DNA from: Streptomyces sp. CG1
Lineage (GTDB): Bacteria; Actinomycetota; Actinomycetes; Streptomycetales; Streptomycetaceae
NCBI RefSeq assembly: GCF_041080625.1
Contig: NZ_CP163518.1
Span: 2,046,001 to 2,110,000, forward strand
Length of the DNA stretch: 64,000 nucleotides
Reading direction: 5' to 3'
The position numbers were made by a program, and so were the translations under genes. This document shows positions 32,771-41,231 of this stretch, piece after piece (positions within the stretch are counted from its first letter, which is position 1; every line of letters starts with the position of its first letter). The notes under the pieces are model-generated. The model was not told where the DNA came from, did not search any database, and saw nothing but the letters and a program-made list of their open reading frames with translations.

Positions 32771-34200
32771 GTGCAGACATGTCTGATGTGATCCGAGCGA
32801 AGCACGGTCGGCCCGTGCACCATTGGCGGCGTGATCTCGTGGAACTCGCCGCCCTGTTCACCGCCGTGGCGGTCGCCGACGGAGTGGCGAATCTGATCGG
32901 GCACGGCCCCGACGGCCCCGCTCTGCTGGTGATCTCGGCCCTCGTGCTGGCCGCGACCGCCGGCTTCCACACCTGGTGGGCACGGCGCCACGGACACGCA
33001 CCGCCGACCGAGGATACCGGCGCCCGGCCGTCCGCCGAGACGCGGTCGGCCGGGCCCTCCGAGCAGCCGGGCGAGCCGGCGGACGCCGGTGCCCTGTGGC
33101 GGATGCGGACGACGGTCAAGGACGAGCCGGGGTCGCTCGCGGCGCTGTGCACGGCGCTGGCCGAGCGGCACGTCGACATCCTGAGCCTCCAGACGCACCC
33201 GCTGGCCGACGGCACCGTGGACGAGTTCCTGCTCCGGGCACCCAGCGCGCTGGCGGCGGCCGAGATCAACCGAGTGGTCTCGCTGGCCGGCGGCACGTCC
33301 ACCTGGATCGAGCGGGCCGACGCCCACGACCTGGTCGACGCCCCCACCCGGGTGCTCGGCCTGGCCGCGCGCACCGCGCTGGACGCCGCCGAACTGCCCC
33401 TGGCACTGCGTCAGTTGCTGGGCCGGTGCACGATCCGCTCGCTGCCCGGGAGGCCGGCCGGCAGGGACCGCGGGCCGCAGCCGGTGCCGGTGCCGGTCGA
33501 GGGCGTGCTGGAGGACACCGTGATGCGGCTGCGGGCGCCGGAGGGCGGAGTGCTCACCGTGGAGCGGCCGTATCTGCCGTTCACGCCGACCGAGTTCGCC
33601 AGGGCCCGGGCCCTGGTGGAGCTGGACAACCGGCTCGGTCCGCGCATCCCGCGCGGCAAGGACGTGCTGACGCTGCCCGAGGGCAACGACATCACGGTCC
33701 GCCGGGTCGACACCTCGGACCTGGCCGCCGCGAAGGCGATGCACGAGCGGTGCTCGCCGCGCACCCTCGACATGCGCTACCACGGCCCGGTCAGCGACGC
33801 GGACCGCTATCTGAACCACCTGCTCAGCCCCCGTTTCGGCCGCACACTGGCCGCGCAGACCGCCTCCGACCGCATAGTCGGCCTCGGGCATCTGCTGTGG
33901 GACGGCGACGAGACCGAGGTCGCGCTGCTGATCGAGGACGAATGGCAGCAGCGCGGCATCGGTGGCGAGCTGCTCGGCCGGCTCGTGGCCATGGCCGTGG
34001 AAGCCGGCTGCGACAGCGTGTACGCCGTGACGCAGGCCTCCAACACGGGCATGGTCACCGCGATGCGCGGCCTCGGGCTGCCACTGGACTACCAGATCGA
34101 GGAGGGCACGCTGGTGATCACGGCCCGCCTGGAGGCAGCCTCGGCCGGCTCCCACGGGGACGCCCGTACGCTGCTGGGTGAGAAGGTCCACCGCGACTGA
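32767..34200 (+). CDS. Membrane-anchored ACT-GNAT protein
   Basis: A 477-residue protein with two predicted N-terminal membrane helices (about 22-65), an ACT-like ligand-binding domain (about 108-185; TTVKDEPGSLAALCTALAERHVDI as adjoining blocks), a linker region, and a C-terminal GNAT domain (about 310-455; VRRVDTSDL, WQQRGIGGELLGRL). This suggests an acetyltransferase allosterically controlled by an amino acid, as in some mycobacterial and Streptomyces lysine acetyltransferases. Its start overlaps the upstream small ORF. Confidence 0.8.
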   Translation: MSADMSDVIRAKHGRPVHHWRRDLVELAALFTAVAVADGVANLIGHGPDGPALLVISALVLAATAGFHTWWARRHGHAPPTEDTGARPSAETRSAGPSEQPGEPADAGALWRMRTTVKDEPGSLAALCTALAERHVDILSLQTHPLADGTVDEFLLRAPSALAAAEINRVVSLAGGTSTWIERADAHDLVDAPTRVLGLAARTALDAAELPLALRQLLGRCTIRSLPGRPAGRDRGPQPVPVPVEGVLEDTVMRLRAPEGGVLTVERPYLPFTPTEFARARALVELDNRLGPRIPRGKDVLTLPEGNDITVRRVDTSDLAAAKAMHERCSPRTLDMRYHGPVSDADRYLNHLLSPRFGRTLAAQTASDRIVGLGHLLWDGDETEVALLIEDEWQQRGIGGELLGRLVAMAVEAGCDSVYAVTQASNTGMVTAMRGLGLPLDYQIEEGTLVITARLEAASAGSHGDARTLLGEKVHRD

Positions 34201-34221
34201 CGCCCGCCACGAAGGCACCGC

Positions 34222-35499
34222 TCAGAGGACTCCGCCGCAACGGCACTCAGCCACGACGGCGGTGCTGGGGGTCCCACCACGCCCTTGAGGCAGTGGGGCG
34301 GTGCCCGACTCGGCGCAACCCACCGGCTGGCCCTCCGGCGGAGCGCCCAGCGCTTGGTCCAGATCCGCCCACAGATCGTCCACGTCCTCCAGACCTACCG
34401 ACAACCGCAGCAACCGATCGCTCACCCCGGCCCCGCGCCGGTCGCCGGCGTCGACGATGCGGTGGCTGATGGAGGCGGGGTGCTGGATGAGCGTGTCGAC
34501 GCTGCCGAGGCTGACCGCCGGGGTGACGAGCCGGACCCGGGAGATGACCTCGTGGGGGTCGCCGTACACCTCGAAGGCGATCATCGCGCCGCCGAGCCGT
34601 GGGTAGTGGACGCGGGCCACGCGCGGGTCGGCGGCGAGCCGGCGAGCCAGTTCGGCGGCGTTCGCGGAGGCCGCCCGCACCCGCACCGGCAGGGTGGACA
34701 GCCCGCGCAGCAGCAGATAGCCGGCCAGCGGATGCAGCACACCGCCGGTGGCGAACCGTATCTGGCGGAGCCGGCCCGCGAACTCCTCGTCGCAGGCGAC
34801 CACTCCGGCGAGGACATCGCCGTGCCCGCCGAGGTACTTGGTCGCGCTGTGCAGCACCATACGGGCGCCGTGCTCGGCCGGTCGTTGCAGTACGGGTGTG
34901 GCGAAGGTGTTGTCGGCGAGCAGCGGGACCGAGCCGCAGGCGTGCGCGATGGCCCGCAGGTCCAGCTCGGCGAGGGTCGGGTTGGCCGGGGACTCGACCA
35001 TGACCAGGCCGGTGTCCGGGCGCACCGCGTCGGCGATGCCGGCCGGATCGGTCCAGGTGACCTCGGTGCCGAGCAGCCCGGCGGTGAGCAGATGGTCGCT
35101 GCAGCCGTACAGGGGCCGTACCGCGACCACATGGCGCAGGCCCAGGGAGGAGCGAGCCAGCAGGACGGCGCTGAGCGCCGCCATGCCGCTGGCGAAGGCG
35201 ACCGCGGACTCGGTGCCCTCCAGGCGGGCGAGAGCGGTCTCGAAGCGGGCGACCGTGGGGTTGCCGAGGCGGCCGTAGACGGGCGGTCCGACCGGGTCGG
35301 CGCCGTCGGTGGCGAAGGCGTCGATACGGGCGGCCTCGGCCCGGCTGTCGTAGGAGGGGTAGGTCGTGGACAGGTCGATCGGCGGGGCGTGCAGGCCCTG
35401 GCGGGCGAGATCGTCGCGTCCGGCGTGCACGGCCTCGGTGGCGAGGGCTCTCGATGCGGTGCGTACGCCGTCGTAGGCACCGGTGGTCGCTGTGTCCAT
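34222..35499 (-). CDS. Trans-sulfuration PLP enzyme
   Basis: A 425-residue Cys/Met-metabolism PLP enzyme. Conserved blocks are YGRLGNPTVARFE, SGMAALSAV, YGCSDHL, ADNTFATPVLQRP, the lysine in HSATKYLGGHGDV, and VSLGSVDTLIQHPASISH. It could be cystathionine gamma-lyase, gamma-synthase or methionine gamma-lyase; residues alone do not decide. A non-conserved tail of about 35 residues ends with a Cys-rich ECRCGG. The divergent Lrp-type regulator suggests methionine- or amino-acid-responsive control, as for methionine gamma-lyase genes. Confidence 0.9.
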   Translation of the reverse strand: MDTATTGAYDGVRTASRALATEAVHAGRDDLARQGLHAPPIDLSTTYPSYDSRAEAARIDAFATDGADPVGPPVYGRLGNPTVARFETALARLEGTESAVAFASGMAALSAVLLARSSLGLRHVVAVRPLYGCSDHLLTAGLLGTEVTWTDPAGIADAVRPDTGLVMVESPANPTLAELDLRAIAHACGSVPLLADNTFATPVLQRPAEHGARMVLHSATKYLGGHGDVLAGVVACDEEFAGRLRQIRFATGGVLHPLAGYLLLRGLSTLPVRVRAASANAAELARRLAADPRVARVHYPRLGGAMIAFEVYGDPHEVISRVRLVTPAVSLGSVDTLIQHPASISHRIVDAGDRRGAGVSDRLLRLSVGLEDVDDLWADLDQALGAPPEGQPVGCAESGTAPLPQGRGGTPSTAVVAECRCGGVL

Positions 35500-35516
35500 G
35501 GGCGGAAGAGTGAACA

Positions 35517-35529
35517 GTGAACGGTTCAC
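35517..35529. promoter_or_regulatory. Palindrome GTGAAC-G-GTTCAC
   Basis: A perfect 6-1-6 palindrome in the 60-bp region between the trans-sulfuration and Lrp genes. It overlaps the TTCACC -35 box of the Lrp gene (17 bp before its TACGTT -10 box), so it is the likely Lrp operator. An extra TGAAC half-site lies just to the left. Confidence 0.6.
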
Positions 35530-35559
35530 CGGAATCGAACACCGTGCTACGTTCGAGCC

Positions 35560-36045
35560 GTGGCCGAATCTGTCGTACTGGATCCGGTTGATCTTCATCT
35601 GCTGCGGCTGCTGCAGAACGACGCCCGGACCACTTACCGCGACCTTGCCGAGCAGGTCGGCGTGGCGCCGTCGACCTGTCTGGACCGGGTGACGCGGCTG
35701 CGCCGCTCGGGCGTGATCCTCGGGCATCAGCTGCGGCTGGATCCGGCCAAGCTGGGGCGCGGGCTGCAGGCGCTGCTGCTGGTGCAGGTCAGGCCGCACC
35801 GGCGGGAACTGGTCGGTCCGTTCGTCGAGCGGATCCGGGCGCTGCCGGAGGCACGGACGGTGTTCCATCTGACGGGGCCGGACGACTATCTGGTGCACGT
35901 GGCCGTCGCGGACATGGCCGATCTGCAGCGGCTGGTGCTCGACGAGTTCACCGCGCGGCGCGAGGTGGCACGGGTCGAGACCCGGTTGATCTTCCAGCAG
36001 TGGGAGTGCGGTCCGCTGCTGCCTCCCGGCCACGCCCAGAGCTGA
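35560..36045 (+). CDS. Lrp/AsnC-family regulator
   Basis: A 161-residue regulator with an N-terminal HTH (DLHLLRLLQNDARTTYRDLA, GVAPSTCLDRVTRLRRSGVI as separate blocks) and a C-terminal RAM ligand domain (VFHLTGPDDYLVHVAVAD). The GTG at 35560 follows a TACGTT -10 box by 6 bases, so it is probably leaderless. It most likely controls the divergent sulfur amino-acid enzyme. Confidence 0.9.
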   Translation: MAESVVLDPVDLHLLRLLQNDARTTYRDLAEQVGVAPSTCLDRVTRLRRSGVILGHQLRLDPAKLGRGLQALLLVQVRPHRRELVGPFVERIRALPEARTVFHLTGPDDYLVHVAVADMADLQRLVLDEFTARREVARVETRLIFQQWECGPLLPPGHAQS

Positions 36046-36097
36046 ATCCGCTGAACGTGGGTGACGCGGAGATCGTTGTCGTACGAGGATGGGCGAC

Positions 36098-37789
36098 ATG
36101 TCTGAGACGAAGAGCCCGCTGCCCCGTCAGGTCGCCGACGCGTACGTGGACGACCTCATCGCCCTCGACCCGGTCACCGGCACCTACCTCGGTGTGAAGG
36201 AGAGTTCGAGCCGGCTGCCCGACTACTCGCCCGCGGGCCAGACGGCCCTGGCGGAGCTGGCCCGGACCACCCTCGCGAAGCTGGACGAGGCGGAGGGGCA
36301 GCCGGGTGCGGACAGTGACGTGGAGCGGCGCTGCGGGCGGCTGCTGCGGGAGCGGCTGACCGCCGAACTCGCTGTGCACGAGGCGGACGAGCACCTGCGC
36401 GCGGTCGGCAACATGAGCACACCGGGCCACTCGGTGCGGGACGTCTTCACGGTCACCCCGGCGCAGACGGACGAGGACTGGGCGGCGATCGCCGAGCGGC
36501 TGCGCGCGGTGCCTGGCGCGCTCGCGGGCTACCGTGAGTCGCTGCAACTGGGCCTGGACCGCAAGCTGTTCGCGGCGCCGCGGCCCACGGCGACGTACAT
36601 CCAGCAGCTCACCGAGTGGACGGACACGGACGGCCAGGGCCGCGGCTGGTACGAGGACTTCGCCGCCGCAGGTCCCGAGGCGCTGCGCGCGGAGCTGGAC
36701 GAGGCGGCCCGCGCGGCGACCGGCGCGCTGGTCGAGCTGCGGGACTGGCTGCGGGACGTGTACGCGCCGGCGATCGAGGGCGCCCCGAACACGGTGGGCC
36801 GCGAGCGGTACGCGCGCTGGTCCCGCTACTTCAACGGCACCGATCTGGACCTGGACGAGGCGTACGCGTACGGCTGGGCGGAGTTCCACCGGATCCTCGG
36901 CGAGATGAAGCAGGAGGCGGAGAAGATCCTGCCCGGCGCCGAGACCCCCTGGGTGGCGCTCGCGCACCTCGACGAGCACGGCCGCCACATCGAGGGCGTG
37001 GAAGAGGTCCGGGAGTGGCTGCAGGGCCTGATGGACAAGGCCATCGAGGACCTGGACGGCACGCACTTCGAACTCGCGGAGCGGGTGCGGAAGGTGGAGT
37101 CGCGCATCGCGCCGCCCGGCGGTGCCGCGGCCCCCTACTACACGGCGCCGTCGGAGGACTTCTCCCGCCCGGGCCGCACCTGGCTGCCGACGATGGGCCA
37201 GACCCGGTTCCCGGTCTACGACCTCGTCTCGACCTGGTACCACGAGGGCGTGCCCGGGCATCACCTCCAGCTCGCGCAGTGGGCGCACGTGGCCGAGAAC
37301 CTCTCCCGCTACCAGGCGACGATCGGCGGGGTCAGCGCCAACGCCGAGGGCTGGGCGCTGTACGCGGAGCGGCTGATGGACGAGCTGGGCTACCTCACCA
37401 ATCCCGAGGAGCGGATCGGCTACCTGGACGCGCAGATGATGCGGGCGGCCCGGGTGATCGTGGACATCGGCATGCATCTGGAGCTGGAGATCCCCGCCGA
37501 CTCGCCGTTCCACCCAGGTGAGCGGTGGACGCCGGAGCTGGCGCAGGAGTTCTTCGGCTCGCACAGCAGCCGGCCGGCGGACTTCGTGGAGAGCGAGCTG
37601 ACCCGGTACCTGACGATTCCGGGCCAGGCGATCGGCTACAAGCTCGGTGAACGGGCGTGGCTGCTGGGCCGGGAGAACGCCCGCAAGCGGCACGGTGACG
37701 CCTTCGACCTGAAGGCGTGGCACATGGCGGCCCTGTCCCAGGGCTCGCTGGGCCTGGACGACCTGGTGGACGAACTGTCCCAGCTCTGA
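36098..37789 (+). CDS. DUF885 peptidase-like protein
   Basis: A 563-residue helical DUF885 protein, related to gluzincin peptidases. The zinc-site-like W-Y-H-E-G-V-P-G-H-H and the downstream ANAEGWALYAERL block carry the expected His/Glu residues. No signal peptide is visible, so it is cytoplasmic. ATG 36098 has GAGG 9 bases upstream; an ATG three codons earlier is less well placed. It stands alone. Confidence 0.88.
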   Translation: MSETKSPLPRQVADAYVDDLIALDPVTGTYLGVKESSSRLPDYSPAGQTALAELARTTLAKLDEAEGQPGADSDVERRCGRLLRERLTAELAVHEADEHLRAVGNMSTPGHSVRDVFTVTPAQTDEDWAAIAERLRAVPGALAGYRESLQLGLDRKLFAAPRPTATYIQQLTEWTDTDGQGRGWYEDFAAAGPEALRAELDEAARAATGALVELRDWLRDVYAPAIEGAPNTVGRERYARWSRYFNGTDLDLDEAYAYGWAEFHRILGEMKQEAEKILPGAETPWVALAHLDEHGRHIEGVEEVREWLQGLMDKAIEDLDGTHFELAERVRKVESRIAPPGGAAAPYYTAPSEDFSRPGRTWLPTMGQTRFPVYDLVSTWYHEGVPGHHLQLAQWAHVAENLSRYQATIGGVSANAEGWALYAERLMDELGYLTNPEERIGYLDAQMMRAARVIVDIGMHLELEIPADSPFHPGERWTPELAQEFFGSHSSRPADFVESELTRYLTIPGQAIGYKLGERAWLLGRENARKRHGDAFDLKAWHMAALSQGSLGLDDLVDELSQL

Positions 37790-37802
37790 CGGTCAGACAT
37801 CC

Positions 37803-37822
37803 CTGGCTCCCCAAGGAGCCAG
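37803..37822. terminator. Terminator hairpin after DUF885 gene
   Basis: A perfect 8-bp stem (CTGGCTCC / GGAGCCAG) with a CCAA loop, 13 bp past the stop. It lies between convergent genes and can serve both. Confidence 0.6.
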
Positions 37823-37905
37823 AAGGTCCCAGAGGTCCCAGGGATCCCAGAAGGTACTCAAGGACCCCAGAAGGTCTCAGGGATCCCAGGCGTCCCAGAA
37901 AGTTC
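37823..37905. repeat. Imperfect tandem repeat of GGTCCCAGA-like units
   Basis: About eight degenerate units of 9-12 bp (GGTCCCAGA, GGATCCCAGAA, GGACCCCAGAA, GCGTCCCAGAA) run from the terminator almost to the SDR stop. It is non-coding. It looks like slippage expansion of a CCCAGAAGG core. Confidence 0.65.
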
Positions 37906-37911
37906 CCGGCC

Positions 37912-38754
37912 TCAACGCCGGAAGCCGCCCTCCGAGTTGATGACCTCCCCGGTGATCCACCCGGCCTCATCCGTCGCCAGCCAGGCGATGAGACGGGCCG
38001 GATCGTCGGGGAGGCCCCAGCGTCCGCCGGGGAACCGCGCGGCCACGGCCGCGTGGACCTCGCCGGTCGCGTAACCGGTGTCCACCGGGCCCGGGTTGAC
38101 GGCGTTCACCGTGATGCCGTGCTCGGCGAGCGGACCGGCCAGGGATCGGGTGACCGAGGCGAGGGCGCCCTTCTGGAGGGCGTAGGCGATCTCGCCCGGC
38201 ATACCGCCGGCGATGTCCTGCCCCGAGGTCATCAGCACCACACGCCCACCGGGGACGCCGTCGGGCAGTGCGGCGCGCGCTCGGGCGTAGGCCTGCACGA
38301 GCAGCAGGACCGAGCGGGTGTCGACCGCCCAGTGCGCGTCGAGCATCGAGGCGTCGATCTCGTCCAGGGTGCCGTCCGCACCGCTGAGGGCGTGATTGGC
38401 GACGAGGATGTCCAGTCGGCCGAACTCACCGACGACGGTGTCGATCAGCCGTGCCGGTTCGGCCGCGTCGGCCAGATCACCGGGTCCCGACACGACCCGC
38501 GCCCCGGGATCCCCCACGACCTCACGCACCGAACCGACGACCGCCTCCATGCTGTCGGCACCCCACGGCATGGCCCTGTCGTGCGCCACATGATGATGCA
38601 GATACACGCTCGCCCCATACGCGACCAGCCGCCTCGCCACGGCATGCCCGATCCCGGCACGCCGACTCGCACCGGTCACGAGGGCGGTACGACCGCGCAG
38701 AGGCAGCGGGTCACGACGCAGGTCTTCCGGGGCCGGGCGCACAGGGGATGGCAT
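37912..38754 (-). CDS. Short-chain dehydrogenase/reductase
   Basis: A 280-residue SDR. The cofactor motif is TGASRRAGIG (with two extra residues versus TGxxxGxG), NH-A follows at LVANHAL, and the catalytic pair is in YALQK with Ser in MTSGQ. NPGPVDTGY is the post-catalytic loop. It probably uses NAD(P)H on a carbonyl or alcohol of unknown identity; FabG-like enzymes are the nearest type. Confidence 0.88.
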   Translation of the reverse strand: MPSPVRPAPEDLRRDPLPLRGRTALVTGASRRAGIGHAVARRLVAYGASVYLHHHVAHDRAMPWGADSMEAVVGSVREVVGDPGARVVSGPGDLADAAEPARLIDTVVGEFGRLDILVANHALSGADGTLDEIDASMLDAHWAVDTRSVLLLVQAYARARAALPDGVPGGRVVLMTSGQDIAGGMPGEIAYALQKGALASVTRSLAGPLAEHGITVNAVNPGPVDTGYATGEVHAAVAARFPGGRWGLPDDPARLIAWLATDEAGWITGEVINSEGGFRR

Positions 38755-38951
38755 GGCGGATCACCCTAGGGGGCGTGCGGAGCGCCGCGCGAGCGAATTG
38801 AGAGGCGAGGGCGCCGATCGAGCCTGCTGTCGGCACGCGCCAACGGTGCCATGGGACGAGCCGGAGAGCTGGTGCCGGCAAGGCGCCGACATGGCGCGCC
38901 TCCTCGACAGTCTCGGCATGGAGTACGAGCACGCCTTCGCCGACCGGAAAC

Positions 38952-39329
38952 AGGCCCAGCCTGCCCGGACCGCGCTTCGGCGCCGCCTCGGCCGCCGGTG
39001 CCGTCCTCGCGGTCACGCATCCCGCCGGTACGACACCCGCGCTGTCCTCCTGGGACTTCAGCCGGCATTTCGCGTACACGCTGATGACGGAGTACGCAAC
39101 GCGGATGGCAGCGGTCTTCTCCTGCTCCATGTCGGTGATCGGCCACCGCCTCGGCATCCTGCCCCGCTGGCTGTCGATCCTGGGTCTGCCGGCCGCCCTC
39201 ACACTGCTCTTCGCCGCGTCCAACGTGCCCTGGGCGGAGCTGATCTTCCCCGCCTGGTCGCTGGTGCTGAGTGTCCACATCGTCCTGACGGGCGGTCGCC
39301 CCCGGTCCGGCACCGCGGCGGACCCGTGA
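38952..39329 (+). pseudogene. Remnant of a membrane protein
   Basis: The frame ending at 39329 encodes two hydrophobic helices (WLSILGLPAALTLLFAA, AELIFPAWSLVLSVHIVL) and an upstream segment that reads like the rest of a four-helix protein (GAASAAGAVLAVTHPAGTT, FSRHFAYTLMTEYATRMAAV). No start codon precedes that segment in frame; ATG 39084 would lose half the homologous part. I read it as an N-terminally truncated gene with an uncertain left end. Confidence 0.5.
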
Positions 39330-39570
39330 CGGACGGATCGCCGCAGCGCCTGTGCGCCCGTGCACCGGGCGGGCCCGTATGCCGACTGCCCGGCGGCTCC
39401 GCAGCCCGGCGCCACGGCGACCCGGCCGCACCACGGCCCGGATGGGGTTTCCCGACGGGCGATGTTGCTCCGTCGCACGCATGCTGGCAAACGGGACATG
39501 ACCGCCGTCCGGGAGTGCCGTGCGAAAGACCGGTGCGCGCCGGACCTGCCACCGGAAGGGCGGAGCGTCG
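39330..39570. other. Promoter region of the P450 operon
   Basis: These 241 bases hold no supported gene. They must carry the promoter of the ferredoxin-reductase-P450 operon, but I see no clear boxes or palindrome. Confidence 0.35.
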
Positions 39571-39816
39571 ATGCGGCTCGTCGTCGATCTCAACAAATGT
39601 CAGGGGTACGCCCAGTGCGCGTTCCTCGCTCCCGATGTCTTCGCCATGCACGGCGAGGAGTCACTGGTCTACAACCCGCACGCGCCCGAGGAACAGCGCG
39701 AGCGGCTGGCCCGGGCCGTCGCGGCCTGCCCGGTACAGGCGATCACGGCGGACGGCCTGGACGGCGCGGGTGAGCAGGGCACCGGCTCCGCTCAGGAGGC
39801 GCGCGATGCCCGCTGA
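39571..39816 (+). CDS. Ferredoxin, C-x2-Y-x2-C type
   Basis: An 81-residue single-cluster ferredoxin. Cys10, Cys16 and Cys53 (followed by Pro) are conserved; Tyr13 stands where a second motif cysteine would be, so a [3Fe-4S] or a non-canonical [4Fe-4S] cluster is expected. Such ferredoxins deliver electrons to actinobacterial P450s. GGAAGGGCGGAG precedes ATG 39571. It overlaps the reductase gene by 11 bp. Confidence 0.9.
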   Translation: MRLVVDLNKCQGYAQCAFLAPDVFAMHGEESLVYNPHAPEEQRERLARAVAACPVQAITADGLDGAGEQGTGSAQEARDAR

Positions 39817-41197
39817 CCATGTCGACTGGCTCAGGCGCGAGGGCCGGATCGTGATCGTCGGCGCCTCGCTGGCGGGTCTGCGGGCCGCCGAGACCCTGCG
39901 TGCGGAGGGCTTCGCCGGTGAGCTGACCCTGATCGGTGACGAGCCGTACGAGCCGTACGACCGGCCGCCGCTGTCCAAGTCGGTCCTGCTGGGCAAGGCG
40001 TCCCCGCACCGGACCGAGCTGCCGCACCGCCGGGAGATCGACGCCAAGTGGCGGCTCGGCGTCGCGGCGACCGGTCTGGATCTGTCGGCCAAACGGGTCA
40101 AGCTGGCCGACGGGGACGAGGTGGAGTACGACCGGCTGCTCATCGCGACCGGGGTGCGCGCCCGGCCCTGGCTGAAGGCGGACGAGGCCCGGCTGGACGG
40201 CGTCTGTCTGCTGCGCACGCGGGACGACGCGGCCGATCTGTACCAGCGGCTCAAGGCGGGGCCGCGCCGGGTGTTCGTGATCGGCGCCGGGTTCGCCGGT
40301 TCGGAGGTCGCCTCGGCATGCCGGGAGATGGGCGTCCCCGTGACCGTGGCGGAGCGCGCGGGGGCGCCGCTGGTGGGTGCGCTCGGCGGGGTGATCGGCG
40401 CGGTCGCCGCCGATCTGCAGACCGAGAACGGCGTGGATCTGCGCCCCCATGTCACGGTGACCTCGCTGGAGGGCGACCCGGTCGGCAGGGTGCGTGCCGT
40501 CCATCTGTCCGACGAGAGTGTCGTCGAGGTGGACGTGGTCGTGGTCTCGCTGGGCTCGGTGCGCAACACCGACTGGCTGACCGGGTCGGGGCTGGGTGCC
40601 GGGCCCCGGGGCATCGCCTGTGACGCGGGCTGCCGTGCCTTCGACTTCCGGGGCATCGTCACCGACGACGTGTTCGTCGCGGGCGATGTCGCGCGTTCCC
40701 CGCACGCGCTGTTCGGCTATCAGTTCCTCTCGCTGGAGCACTGGGGCAACGCCGTCGCCCAGGCGGAGACGGCCGCGCACAACATGATCTGCCACGGCGC
40801 CGACCGGCGCCCGCATCTGTGGATGCCCGCCTTCTGGTCGTCGATGTTCGGTGTGAACATCAAGTCGGTCGGGGTGCCGCCCATGGGTGACCAGCTCATG
40901 ATCACGCAGGGTTCGCTGGCCGAACGCCGGTTCGTCGGCGTGTACGGCTACCAGGGACGCGTCATCGCCGCCGTGAGCTTCGACAACACCCGGTGGCTGG
41001 AGTTCTATGCGCGGCAGATCGAACGGGGCGCGCCGTTCCCGGTGGAGTTCCCGACGATGGACCGGCGTCCCGAGGGCCGGCAACCGGTGGCGGCGGACTT
41101 CCCCGACCCGTCCCTGCCGACGCACGGCCCGACCGTGACCCTCACCGGTTACTCACCGGCCGACCAACAGCTGGTCTTCCACCCGGCGCGGCACTGA
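39806..41197 (+). CDS. FAD-dependent ferredoxin reductase
   Basis: A 463-residue reductase of the putidaredoxin-reductase type. The FAD dinucleotide fold is IVIVGASLAGLRAAE, the NAD fold is VFVIGAGFAGSEVA, and the second FAD block is DVFVAGDVA. YEPYDRPPLSK is diagnostic for the group. The ATG at 39806 lies inside the ferredoxin gene, with AGGAGG upstream. It moves electrons from NAD(P)H to the ferredoxin and so to the P450. Confidence 0.92.
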   Translation: MPADHVDWLRREGRIVIVGASLAGLRAAETLRAEGFAGELTLIGDEPYEPYDRPPLSKSVLLGKASPHRTELPHRREIDAKWRLGVAATGLDLSAKRVKLADGDEVEYDRLLIATGVRARPWLKADEARLDGVCLLRTRDDAADLYQRLKAGPRRVFVIGAGFAGSEVASACREMGVPVTVAERAGAPLVGALGGVIGAVAADLQTENGVDLRPHVTVTSLEGDPVGRVRAVHLSDESVVEVDVVVVSLGSVRNTDWLTGSGLGAGPRGIACDAGCRAFDFRGIVTDDVFVAGDVARSPHALFGYQFLSLEHWGNAVAQAETAAHNMICHGADRRPHLWMPAFWSSMFGVNIKSVGVPPMGDQLMITQGSLAERRFVGVYGYQGRVIAAVSFDNTRWLEFYARQIERGAPFPVEFPTMDRRPEGRQPVAADFPDPSLPTHGPTVTLTGYSPADQQLVFHPARH

Positions 41198-41231
41198 TCG
41201 CCGCCCGGCCCCGACGCTCCGAGGACCTGTC

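Noticed and set aside
38753..39805. Open frame continuing upstream of the ferredoxin reductase as one 814-residue fusion
   Set aside because: The upstream part is out of phase with both the membrane remnant and the ferredoxin gene, and a good ribosome site marks the reductase start at 39806.
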